From positions 1-45,012 of the forward strand of contig JABANP010000436.1 of the NCBI GenBank assembly GCA_013115135.1: 45,012 nucleotides of DNA. Reading direction: 5' to 3'. The position numbers and the translations under genes are program-made. This DNA is from Perkinsus olseni. Taxonomy: Eukaryota; Perkinsozoa; Perkinsida; Perkinsidae. Positions 1 through 9,633 of this stretch are shown piece after piece. The notes below the pieces were generated by a model. The model was not told where the DNA came from, did not search any database, and saw only the letters and a program-made list of their open reading frames with translations. Within the stretch, counting starts at the first letter, position 1, and the number at the start of each line of letters is the position of its first letter.

Positions 1-600
1 AGTATCCAATACGTATCGGCATTTATCCACTGTGATAGTATTAGTAGAAATCCAGAATCCTTGCATAGCACCGTTCGATTCTGCAGCTGAAATACTGAGA
101 GGAAACCCAAAGTTTGATTTTGGGACAACGTGATCCTCAAGCCGTTGAACTGGTAGTAGTGGAAATCGTGTGGTTAAGATGTAGATATACGAATCACGAT
201 GACCGAGCTGTGAACCATTCTCCCAGGTTGCATCCACCAACCAACACCAACCACCCAAGCATAGGCTATCTTGGCATTGTAGGATACTGGATGATTCATG
301 TCTCGAGGATAATTTTACAGTAAAAACCTTCCCCGATAAACAATCCATGAAAAATAGAAAGCGATGAAATGATCCACCAGAGCGACTCTGTTTTTGTTTG
401 TTAACTGAGTAGTTAGAAATATACCAATTTCTACTACCCTCATCATATTCTCTAATCCTCAATAGTCTAGCTTGCAGGACTGAGTGTCCTCTGTAAATAC
501 CACCAACAATATCCAACAATGAGCAGCGCTTGTACAACGTTTTATTTGTGATATTAGTTTGTAACTCGTCTAGCAGGCTTTTCTCCAATCTTGTAACCAT
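1..600 (-). CDS. Unrecognised protein, C-terminal part cut off by window edge
   Basis: Reading the minus strand from the ATG at 600 gives 200 codons with no stop, running off the left edge. An in-frame TAG lies shortly upstream of the ATG, so the start is credible. The AT-rich sequence would not keep this frame open for 600 nt by chance, so I consider it coding. I do not recognise the family. Visible features are a charged N-terminus, no signal peptide, and an aromatic-rich middle (short stretches such as NWYISNY and GGWCWLVDATW). It lies downstream of, and in the same direction as, the OTU, Rep and helicase genes, separated from them by a hairpin. It could be an accessory gene of the same element or host flank. 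Some Helitrons carry RPA-like OB-fold genes, but I cannot show that fold here. Confidence 0.6.
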   Translation of the reverse strand, partial: MVTRLEKSLLDELQTNITNKTLYKRCSLLDIVGGIYRGHSVLQARLLRIREYDEGSRNWYISNYSVNKQKQSRSGGSFHRFLFFMDCLSGKVFTVKLSSRHESSSILQCQDSLCLGGWCWLVDATWENGSQLGHRDSYIYILTTRFPLLPVQRLEDHVVPKSNFGFPLSISAAESNGAMQGFWISTNTITVDKCRYVLDT

Positions 601-753
601 GAATAGATGATAATGAATGAACTACAGAGATGAAATAAATACATTCCATTTCAAATGATATTACTTTATCGTTGTGTCATCAAAATTCATAATCAGATGA
701 CGACACTCGGTACTCATTTCAGCCAAAAAAATGGTCAGATACAAGATCTTAGA

Positions 754-787
754 GGCTCCCGCACGTGCCTATCGGCACGCGGGAGCC
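754..787. repeat. Strong GC-rich hairpin, candidate Helitron 3' end structure
   Basis: A 9-bp stem (754-762 with 779-787) continues into a 5-bp stem (765-769 with 774-778) around the tetraloop TATC, with a two-base AC bulge. It is strikingly GC-rich inside AT-rich DNA and starts 15 nt past the stop codon of the OTU gene. On the minus strand it is followed at once by TCTAAG, which contains CTAA (the Helitron 3' consensus is CTRR). Canonical Helitrons place the hairpin about 10 nt before CTRR; here the gap is about one base, so assignment as the terminus is an inference. A transcript 3'-end structure is the alternative. Confidence 0.55.
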
Positions 788-801
788 AACACTAGTGAAT
801 G

Positions 802-1641
802 CTACTTAGGAATCAATGGCACATAATGCGTATTGTTGAAGTTGAATAGGTGTAGAGTTGTATAATAATTATCTTCGAATACAATTTCACCGGCTAGACC
901 GAGCAGATCTTCATTGGTGTAAGAAGCTCGGTTAGGTAGACACACCACGTCTTGTCGTGAATGCGCAGTTATAGCGATTGGTGGTCGTGTTTTCTTTGAC
1001 CCCATACGATTCCATAATATATCCATAATGGGCATGCCATGTAGCCCATGTTGCAGGAAGTCCTTCTCAGGGGCACCATACGTATGTACCAGTTCCATTC
1101 GTACATCAGAGAACAAATCACTGGTGGACGACTTCCGCTCGACGGATAGATTATTCACGACAGCAAGCTGGTACAAGCTGTCGATAAGGCAGTTGTTAGC
1201 TTTACCGGTAGCTGTACCAAATACGAAACGATTACGTAACGTTTCAACATAGCGACACTGGAAGTCGTCTTCAGCATCATCGTTAATGAACGCTAGCGGG
1301 TCAGTTTGTGATACTGGAGATCGTTGTTTGTTTCGTCGCAAACGTCCTCTTGCAGGCTCCTTATGCGGAAATGATGCTAGTGATTGCAACATAGACCATT
1401 TTGGCGACACTGAATTGCATGATTCTGATGCTGTTCTTGAATGCGCTTGTTGAGTGCACACCTGCATAGAATGAAAAGTTGTTTGTCAGTGTAGTTAAAT
1501 ACTTACGATAGAAGCCAATTCTCCGGTAGACTTTGATATCTTCAAGTCTGCATCTACCGTGGTTTTATACGCAATTAGTGGAGGTCTATCAGCTGAACCT
1601 GTACTGTCTTTCATAATGTAATGTCGAGGAGGAGTGAACAT
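802..1641 (-). CDS. OTU-like cysteine protease with one intron
   Basis: The gene has two exons. Exon 1 is 1507-1641 (45 codons from an ATG at 1641). The intron is 1462-1506 (45 nt, GTAAGT to TATGCAG, phase 0, containing an in-frame TAA). Exon 2 is 802-1461. The product is about 264 residues. The OTU signature is a Gly-x2-NNC-hydrophobic-x-SL block around spliced residue 136 (nucleophile Cys) and a C-terminal Asn-x-x-x-HYVPL block with the candidate catalytic His near residue 257. The N-terminal third is basic and low-complexity. OTU proteases cleave ubiquitin-like linkages, and OTU domains are known cargo of Helitron2/Helentron elements. The Rep and helicase genes directly upstream on the same strand fit that setting. 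An OTU-like fold with another substrate is possible. Confidence 0.7.
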
Positions 1642-2068
1642 AGTTTTGATTGAGTAGAGATAGAGGCTGCGATAGAGAAGTAATTAAAAGTGAGCTAGAA
1701 TGTAGATTTTGAGTGACAAATCTCCTAACAAAAAATCAATCATATAGCAACATGCAGAATCGATTTGTAGATTCGACTGAAGTCTTAATTACATTCCACG
1801 TGCCAGGAACATATTCCTATTATTTTACGAAAAAATACTATTATGCGTATCAAGACATTTTTGTTGAGTAATTAACTAATGATACACTAGTAATTTGAAA
1901 ATGCGGACATGAACAAAGTGAGAATAGATTTTTTCGGTAATCAAGCAGAATACATACAGCGATAGTAGGCGATTCTCACTAGTACTGGGAATGCTGTTAA
2001 ACCACATAATCACACCTATACTCATAATCAACCAAACATGACAGGAATAATATTAAAAGAATTGAATA
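1642..2068. other. AT-rich spacer between helicase and OTU genes
   Basis: About 430 nt of AT-rich sequence between the helicase stop codon and the OTU start codon. It presumably includes the OTU promoter and the helicase 3' end. I see no ORF, repeat or RNA gene in it. Confidence 0.5.
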
Positions 2069-5000
2069 TCATACATCTGTATCTGATTTCACATAATAAT
2101 CAATAAACTTTAAATGAGGATATTTCGAGCGGAATGCGTGTAGTAAGGTTTTCCCTTTAGATAAAACAATCGGTAATGTATCAGAAGGCTCAACCAAAAT
2201 ATGCCACGCGTGCTCAACTTCAGCTCGACAAGATTTATTATAGGAGTCGTTGCGAGCATGAAAAGGGAATCCTACTATCAACGCAGCGATCCGCCAAGGC
2301 ATTAAATCGTTGATAGCAGTAAAAGATGCTCCTTTTAACCCCCTGTTGTGACTATTAAGACGTTGATAGATGTCTGAAGTGGACCCGATGTAAGAACTAT
2401 TGACTCTCTTCGAACTGCATAAGCAATATACATACCCACCGCACTCCATATTTGGATCGCATACTCGTATTGATGCTGATTCGAAGTTGCCAATTACAAT
2501 CCGAGTCGGATCACTGCTAGGGCAAGTTTTAGCAACTGCTTTCAATAGGTGAGCCATAGTCGTCATATCTGAAGACCGCTTCTGTAATAAATAACCAATT
2601 GTATCACGAATCTCGTTAGGAGTATTTATCAGTGTGATATCAGCAAGCCTCTTTACTCGAGATATGACCACCAGTAGTTGCTGCTTTTCCCATAAAGCGA
2701 AACGCTCATCCGAGCTCGGTGTAGCTAATCGAGTTGTGAGTTGAGGAACTGTCAATCCAAGAGCTTTATGTATGGTACAGCTAACATGATTTTTCAATGG
2801 GTATTGTCTTCGCTTCATTGTTACGGCCTCAACAATAATGTCATACCCAACGTCACGGCTGATGCGAACAGATAACCAATCGCTTGGTGGGTTTGAAACA
2901 TCAATATTATTCGCAAATTGGATACCAACAGGTGCCACCAATATACCAACAGTTCCAGCCCTATTGCCATCAGGAATTCCAGTACAAATACCCAGTTGCC
3001 CTTGACTGTAGTTTACAGTTCCATCTGCTGATAAGCCATTACGAGTAAACCGTAGTATTAAACCAACGGCCAGCTTTAACTCATACGGCTCAGAACAATA
3101 CTTATCTAACTTCTTGCTCATCATTAACGTAGCTGGTTTCCATGTACTATGTAGTCCACCTTCATTGAGCTCATCTTCTGCAATGCTCGTGTAAATATGA
3201 TCCCCATGCAGCTCTCGTCGCCGTAGATGATTGTTAAAAGCAGTTAGAGCTGCTTGCTCACTACATCGCTTACTATAAACCTCAAAGCTGGTAAACCCAA
3301 ACTCATCGCGCACCAACTCAATAGACGATACCAAATTACAGTTAGCAATCAAAGCCTCGCATAAATAATTTTTCCCTTCTTCACTCACCGGATATGTCGG
3401 ATCTCTCAAAATATTTATACATCGCTGCAGTGTCGGATCTTGGGCAGCTCTAACCTGTTCTTGCAACTCGTAAACATTAAAGAGAGAATGCATAAACGGA
3501 GATACCCACAATGACCGCCCAGTTATTTGGCTCAATTGAAAGGGATCTCCAGTGAGCAACAGCAATACACCCCCATAAGGAGTTTTTACTTTCCTCAACG
3601 TACATAAAATATCACTCAAGGCAGTAAACAGACATTGATCGATTAGACCGCACTCGTCTATCAATATAACATCAAGGCTGAGTAAAAACGATAGCTTCAA
3701 GCCGTTGCCTCGTAATTTGCGCACAGCAGAGTAAGCAATTTCTGACGCTGTTACAAGACGCCCACCTTTGTTGACACCGACTCCGAATAAATTATGGAGA
3801 TGGAAACCTCCGAGCAGCAATGATCGTTCGCTACTCAGAGCACTCGTAGTCACTTCAAGGCCCCTACTGCGAGCGAACATAGCACTTAACATACATAATG
3901 TTGTCTTACCAGAGCCCGGGCATCCCACCAAAAGAATATATGGCACAAACACACTCGATGTGCTACGAAAGTAATTGATCGTATCAACACACGAGCGTAG
4001 AACATAACGCTGTTCGGAGACGGATGCAGGTGATTGCCCGACACATGGTGAAATAGAGGGTATCCATGAGAGTGGGGATCCCAGTGTACAACCAAGTAAT
4101 GCTTCAGCAGATGGCATATTTGGAATTTCTAGCCGTAGAACTGCGTCTATGAAACGCTTCCTCGACTTGGTAATAAAATCATCGAGTTCATCTGTATGAG
4201 CGGCTTCGATTTGACGTAACGTTATCAAAGGTGTTTCAACATAAACAATGCCACCACTATTAGTACACATAAATGTGTGCAAAACATATTTTGCAATCGC
4301 AAGATTTCTCGAGAAGCAACGGTGTGAACCGGGCATGGTTCGCAACTCGCTTCTAGCCCAAATATCCAATAATTCTATGACAGATTCCTCAGGATCATCT
4401 GGAGAAAGAAGCCCACAAATCTCATAAGTTCGCACGAGAGAAGATGTTCCAAACAACTCAGACTCAGTCGTATACCGTCCATAATACAGAGCCAAATGAA
4501 CCAACCATTTTCCACTAGCTGCTGGTAACGTTAAAGGTGGAACGATGATAGGAGGAATAGTTTGGACGAAATCTACCAGATTCGGGAATCGACTCGGATC
4601 TTCAAATAGTGGTTTGATAACTTGATAATAATAATGATCCAATTTGTCATGGTAGAGTCCATGCTCGCCACGCAAAACGCTGCGAGTATAATCATACAAC
4701 CTTGGTATTGCTTGTTTCCTAACACGTACGATTCGGTTAGCACCATCCACCCAATACGCATGAGAGATATCAGGTATATTTACATACTTATTCAGCAAGA
4801 TATGTGCATTAGATTCCGTTACTTTTATGGGATAGAACGTGAACCATGATAGGTAAAGTATAATATAAGCCACAAATAACAATTCCGGGGCTCGCAAACC
4901 AAAAGTGGTAATCTTATCAATACTATAATCGTTGTTCTGCACCTCCAATATCAATGCTTGCTGTGTAGTCGAATACTGTCGGAAAGGTCGTAAATTGCAA

Positions 5001-5071
5001 GCATATTCTAACCGAACTGACATTAGAATTACGCACAACTGAACACAGTAATAATTCCAAGATACGAACAT
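2069..5071 (-). CDS. Helitron-type Pif1-like helicase fused to a GIY-YIG nuclease domain
   Basis: An uninterrupted 1000-residue frame. Residues 1-370 resemble the Rep-to-helicase linker of Helitron proteins. The SF1B helicase core follows: Walker A GCPGSGKT at about 383-390, Walker B LIDE at about 471-474, motif III TGDPFQL at about 507-513, the Pif1/RecD-type block around SCTIHKALGLT (about 764-774), and VVISRVKR near 801-808. Residues about 879-960 form a GIY-YIG-like domain: GYVYCL, then SYIGST (about 893-898), an Arg in IYQRL (about 904), and a Glu in EVEHAW (about 951) as the likely metal ligand. The role would be 5'-to-3' unwinding during rolling-circle transposition plus an added nuclease. 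Helitrons usually have Rep and helicase in one protein. Here the Rep frame ends 203 nt upstream, and that gap holds splice-like signals (for example a TTTTTATTAG acceptor near 5228), so a spliced RepHel is possible. I could not find a phase-consistent join. Confidence 0.9.
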   Translation of the reverse strand: MFVSWNYYCVQLCVILMSVRLEYACNLRPFRQYSTTQQALILEVQNNDYSIDKITTFGLRAPELLFVAYIILYLSWFTFYPIKVTESNAHILLNKYVNIPDISHAYWVDGANRIVRVRKQAIPRLYDYTRSVLRGEHGLYHDKLDHYYYQVIKPLFEDPSRFPNLVDFVQTIPPIIVPPLTLPAASGKWLVHLALYYGRYTTESELFGTSSLVRTYEICGLLSPDDPEESVIELLDIWARSELRTMPGSHRCFSRNLAIAKYVLHTFMCTNSGGIVYVETPLITLRQIEAAHTDELDDFITKSRKRFIDAVLRLEIPNMPSAEALLGCTLGSPLSWIPSISPCVGQSPASVSEQRYVLRSCVDTINYFRSTSSVFVPYILLVGCPGSGKTTLCMLSAMFARSRGLEVTTSALSSERSLLLGGFHLHNLFGVGVNKGGRLVTASEIAYSAVRKLRGNGLKLSFLLSLDVILIDECGLIDQCLFTALSDILCTLRKVKTPYGGVLLLLTGDPFQLSQITGRSLWVSPFMHSLFNVYELQEQVRAAQDPTLQRCINILRDPTYPVSEEGKNYLCEALIANCNLVSSIELVRDEFGFTSFEVYSKRCSEQAALTAFNNHLRRRELHGDHIYTSIAEDELNEGGLHSTWKPATLMMSKKLDKYCSEPYELKLAVGLILRFTRNGLSADGTVNYSQGQLGICTGIPDGNRAGTVGILVAPVGIQFANNIDVSNPPSDWLSVRISRDVGYDIIVEAVTMKRRQYPLKNHVSCTIHKALGLTVPQLTTRLATPSSDERFALWEKQQLLVVISRVKRLADITLINTPNEIRDTIGYLLQKRSSDMTTMAHLLKAVAKTCPSSDPTRIVIGNFESASIRVCDPNMECGGYVYCLCSSKRVNSSYIGSTSDIYQRLNSHNRGLKGASFTAINDLMPWRIAALIVGFPFHARNDSYNKSCRAEVEHAWHILVEPSDTLPIVLSKGKTLLHAFRSKYPHLKFIDYYVKSDTDV

Positions 5072-5274
5072 TCAATATTCAACAATCTTGATCATTTCAA
5101 CAACATTGAACAACCGATCACACATGGCATTATGAATTGACGTTCAGCTCGACGTACACAATTACCATAACAACACATTATCTGAATCTTCTATGACAGT
5201 GATTTCGAATATATCCTCTTCACTTAACTAATAAAAAGTAATAAACACAACATATAGTAATCTAAAGGAAAACT

Positions 5275-8200
5275 TTATAGATCAGGCAATTGACTGCGTA
5301 TCTCGACTTGTGTCAGATGTGAACCAGTTGCATGATTCCGAGCCTCAATCTTACTTCTTTTAGCCTTAACTACCGGCCGTTCATCCAACGGATCTGTTCT
5401 CACATGAACAAATCTAGCACTCGTCACCACATAGTTGAATCGCAGTATATAGAAAATAGCCTCTGGCAGCGATAACACTCGTCCCTGTATATCTCTCATA
5501 TTACCCCTTTTCAATTTTAAGTCTTTAGTGGAAGATGATAACTTTATATTCTCGATATTCCCTACAACCACTTCAGTAGAAGAAGGCCCGGTTGCATGCA
5601 GTCGTGTTTTTATGTGCTCTTCAGCGCCAGCAGCATAAGACGCCAGATACCGAGCTGCCATAGTATAATCAACTAATTGTACGTTGCAGCTCGAGCGAAA
5701 GATGCAAAATATGAAGGGATTAACTGGACTCCACTGATGTAGTCCATCTGTTGCATACGACCAGCGTCCTGGTTGCCATTCAGGAGATATTGTGTAAACA
5801 CCATCTGCGTCCACGGTAGCCCATCCAAGTTTAACGTACATAGATAATTCCTCGTTACTCAGAGACCGATTGATTTTTATATACTCGGTAACCGGGGATG
5901 GCGTATAAAATGGCACTCGGCAGTAGAGCTCGCCGTCGTCACCTCGTTTTTGACACCGACCCTTCGAGCTAGTGCAAGAATGTCGTTGAAACATAAAGAA
6001 AGCAGCGCACACATCTTCCCACTCTGCTTCACTTCGAACTAATTGTTTCACGAAGAGATCCTCTTTGAAAGCACAAAACTGCTTCAGAGAGCATACAATT
6101 CTTTTCTTGGACTTTTCTATTGATTCATGACTCCAAATCAAAATATGACAATGAGGTAGTGACGATTCAGCACTTTGCCATTCGAACCGCATCCAATAAC
6201 AATCAATAGCCCCAAGAATATCATCATCCCCACCGCTGTATAAATATTCCAAAAAACTACATACCAACTTATACCATACGACCACATATGGAGTACAGCT
6301 CGCTTGGAAAGCACATTCCTCTGGTACATCGCAGTTAGTTTGCAGAAAACACTCCCGCGCTTTAGTAATCGACTGTAAGCATGGCGTACCGTGTTGATTA
6401 GCAGTTATCGTAATAAAATACCGCGGACATGCCTTACCAATAAGAGCTGATAGCTCGCGCACATTTCGCCTAGAATCTGCAGAATCATAAGCAATATATT
6501 TCTCTCTAATATGCATAGGCATTTCCATACTGTCACCGCTGATATGTTCCCAGCCATGTTTAAGTACAACATTTCGAGTAGTAGTATTAAGCATGTGATT
6601 CAGGCAAACATCGAACATAAATAACGCATAATCACTATTAGACGAAGTTGGACATGACCAGTCTCGAAGTCTCATCACACAGTGATCACGAAATGATCGA
6701 AAACCATATCGACGGTTCGATGCATTTGCGTAAAGCGAAATAGGCAGGGCTCCTGGAATACACTTCTCACCAGTAGAATATGATAACAATTTCCAGAAAA
6801 TGGAAGTGAAGATGAGGCTCTCAGGAAACAGCAACGGTAAACCCACTCCTGACTGTGACAGTGATACTATGTTCTGAAAATATCGCTGAGCAAATCTAGG
6901 TAAACTTGAAGGATAACCACGACGACGTAGAACACCGCAAACATGATTAATCAAAAAAACGCCGGAAACCGTAGAACGTTCCAAACCCAGAGGGACATCT
7001 GAAACATTTGTGTACAGCTTAACATCCGGCTCTGAATCGTGAACATCGTTAAGATCATGGTCTCCATCAAATGAAAATCCACGTGACGAAGCACATGGAC
7101 TATCACTGGAGATCGTCGTCGCAGCAGCAATATCATAGTGCGAACTTGCCTGATCGGCCAAACTACAAGGAGCTCTCGTTTGTAGAGAAGAGAACTGTTT
7201 GTCACTGTTCAGATAGATCGGATTGGATGAATTCTTCTGCATTAACTCTACATATCGACGTTTACAAACAGACACTCCACACGACAGACGGAACGGGCAT
7301 GAGTACAATGCTTTATGAGGAGTAACTGAACAATCACTCTGTGAACAATATACTTGAGCAGGGAAGTCTTCTTTTATCAGTAAAACTCTATGAACAGAGC
7401 AATGCAAAATTGTCTGGCCTCTTAAGACCTGCATAATTGACTCAGTGAATTGTTCTTTCGTGAAATACTCATCCTCACTATACAAGCATATTCGCCAATC
7501 GTCGATCTCACAGAACGCTAACGCTTCAAATGCATCACTACATGCTATAGCATGCTGACCGTATTCCGCCAACCACCAGCTTTTCCTCATGCCACCATGC
7601 CTAATATAAGCTCGAGGTGACCTTAGTGCATTGGACATGCATAGAGCACAAACCAACTCTTTCCCACCAGGACCATCGACCATCGAAGATAAGGACATAC
7701 ACAAATTTGATGATCTTGTGGCATCTTTAAAAGCAAGCACACTCCCAGAAGATACCAAGGCACCGGAAATTAGTGAAACGTCTCCATTGACTTGGACGCA
7801 TATGCTACACATATTCGCGCTCTGTGCGAACAAAACTAGCATGCGCATAACAACATATGGTGTATGTTCTAATACGATAGGCATAGATTGAACAACTTCG
7901 CGCCATAACCGTTTTTCGACGAGTGATTGCAGAGACCGCAGAGAACTTTGAATAACAGTTCTTTTGGAGTCATCAAACGAAGCGAGTCCTTTTACTACCG
8001 CGATAAAATGTTTGGTAGATGCTTGATTCCAAATGCGTGAAGATCCTAACATTCCCATAGCCTTGATTATATCGCGCATAAATTCATTAGATACCATGCA
8101 GCAAATAAGCAGTAGCCAAATGAAAATATTTACTGCGTCAAACAGCCTCGTGTTTGACAGCACCCACATAGGAGGCGACACTGGCCTAGCGCCATGACCA

Positions 8201-9468
8201 CCATACGGATGAGCATAAAAGATATGTGGTATATCCTCAGTGAGTTTCAAGCTACGATCACGTTCACGCATCAACACCGCATCCTTCGGATCAACTACAG
8301 TACTTCGCAATAGATCATCGGAAGTATGTATATCGGATAATGCTTCTGTTGCGCGTACAAGATGAAAAAGTATCGAACTCCGCATAACTCCAGCATACGT
8401 CCGTAAATACATGTCATACGCTACATCAGGTCTATTGCGCATAACCCAGGAATCCACAGACGCTGTTAATGGACAAACATAATCCCAACGCCTATCAGAC
8501 GTTAATGTAAAACTGCTTAAACCGCTCGACGATTCCTGTGCAGTATACAATCCCCAAGTACCCGACAAGAATCCCGTTTTAGCATACTTTATAACCCGCG
8601 GTTTAACAGTGGCCAGTGCAGTATTATCAGCTGTCGGGAGAGATATTCCTCTGAGAAGTGGATTATGTGGCGGATATACAACCTAAACAGGCGAGCCCAG
8701 TCAAAGCCTTGGCCTTCAAGGTTCACATGATTAAACGTAAGGCACTACCTGAAGCGACGAGCCCAAACTATGATCACTACAACTGAGTATTGATAAGCCG
8801 TGCATAGCATCCACGATACATCCTCCTACGACAGGCCCGCTGTCAAATATCCCAGTGGACTCCATGCCATATAACCATGACGGACAACATCCCCGAAATT
8901 TCGATTCATTTCCCCCAAACAGCCTAAAACTGCCATAAATATAACTAATAAGATGTGCGAAAGATAGGTACCCAAATCCATCCTTCAAGGGGCAAATATG
9001 ACACCCAAAGGGACATAAAACCTTTGGAAAAGTATGGCATATACTCGCGTCTACAAATTTGAATAATGGCATATCATTATGAGGTAATGGATGTTCCACA
9101 TAGTGTCGCGTGAAGTCAGCAACGAACCCCAACTCTATCTGCTCTTGGTTAAGTAATAGTCTCCAATGTAATTTGATGGTACGCGGCACGTAAAAGACCA
9201 TTTGTTCATGTATGCGAACAGGTGTACCATGGTAGATTAGTACCGAATACAACACTGACGGCCATGCATACCGCCATTGCCGCTTTTTCAAAACAAAAAA
9301 AGCGTAGCACTGCACACAGAGTATCCTCATGCCGTCTCCTCTTGTAAACCACTCGAAATACCTCGGCCCATATAACCGACGCTCTGTCTTAACAAACGAC
9401 AACGGATATTCCACCGTAGACGTTCGTTGACATACTGCACAGACTGAAATATCATGGTCATCATCCAT
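5275..9468 (-). CDS. Helitron Rep protein (HUH endonuclease), predicted intron
   Basis: Exon 2 (5275-8682) is open for over 1,130 codons. Exon 1 (8749-9468, from an ATG at 9468) joins it across a 66-nt intron 8683-8748 (CAG/GTAGTG to CTGTTTAG, phase 0), which removes an in-frame TAA. The joined reading across 8682 stays open and reads naturally (VVYPPHNPLLRG). Exon 1 encodes CxxC pairs near 9424-9437 and 9321-9330, a KRQWRYAWP block, and CPFGCHIC near 8985-9005. In exon 2 the Rep signature is complete in order: YFITITAN near 6400, the HUH motif PHCHILIW near 6132-6155, a Cys/His cluster near 5890-5980, and the tyrosine pair YLASY (5635-5649). Canonical Helitrons have a Lys three residues after the second Tyr; here it is Gly. 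The protein nicks and joins DNA through the tyrosines. Whether it is spliced to the helicase frame is unresolved. Confidence 0.85.
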
Positions 9469-9497
9469 TGTCGATACATGTACATTCTCCAATACGT

Positions 9498-9633
9498 CTA
9501 GAGCTTCCACGTGCTTTGTGAGAAAAGACAACGGCTACACAGCGATGACGTGATGGTACAGAATCTTCCACATCTTTCACAATGCAGCCTAGGCCGACGT
9601 TTAGCTTTCTTTTTAAACAATGATTGTCGTATC
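9498..9633 (-). CDS. Candidate upstream exon of Rep: Cys-rich zinc-finger-like segment
   Basis: In a minus-strand frame different from the Rep exon below it, codons from 9633 to the TAG at 9498 encode a basic stretch (KKKAKRRPR) and then a C-x2-C-x3-C-x7-C-x2-C cluster (9528-9581). Such spacing is unlikely in a random frame and suits the zinc-binding N-terminus of Helitron Rep proteins. No ATG lies in it. A good acceptor (ATATTTCAG) lies near 9442-9450 inside the assumed first Rep exon, so an intron could join this segment to the VCAVC motif. Candidate donors are weak. The alternative is a frameshift in an ageing element. Confidence 0.45.

Noticed and set aside
114..323. Plus-strand 69-codon frame
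   Set aside because: It is the antisense shadow of the longer minus-strand frame 1-600, which stays open through the whole interval and starts with a clean ATG.
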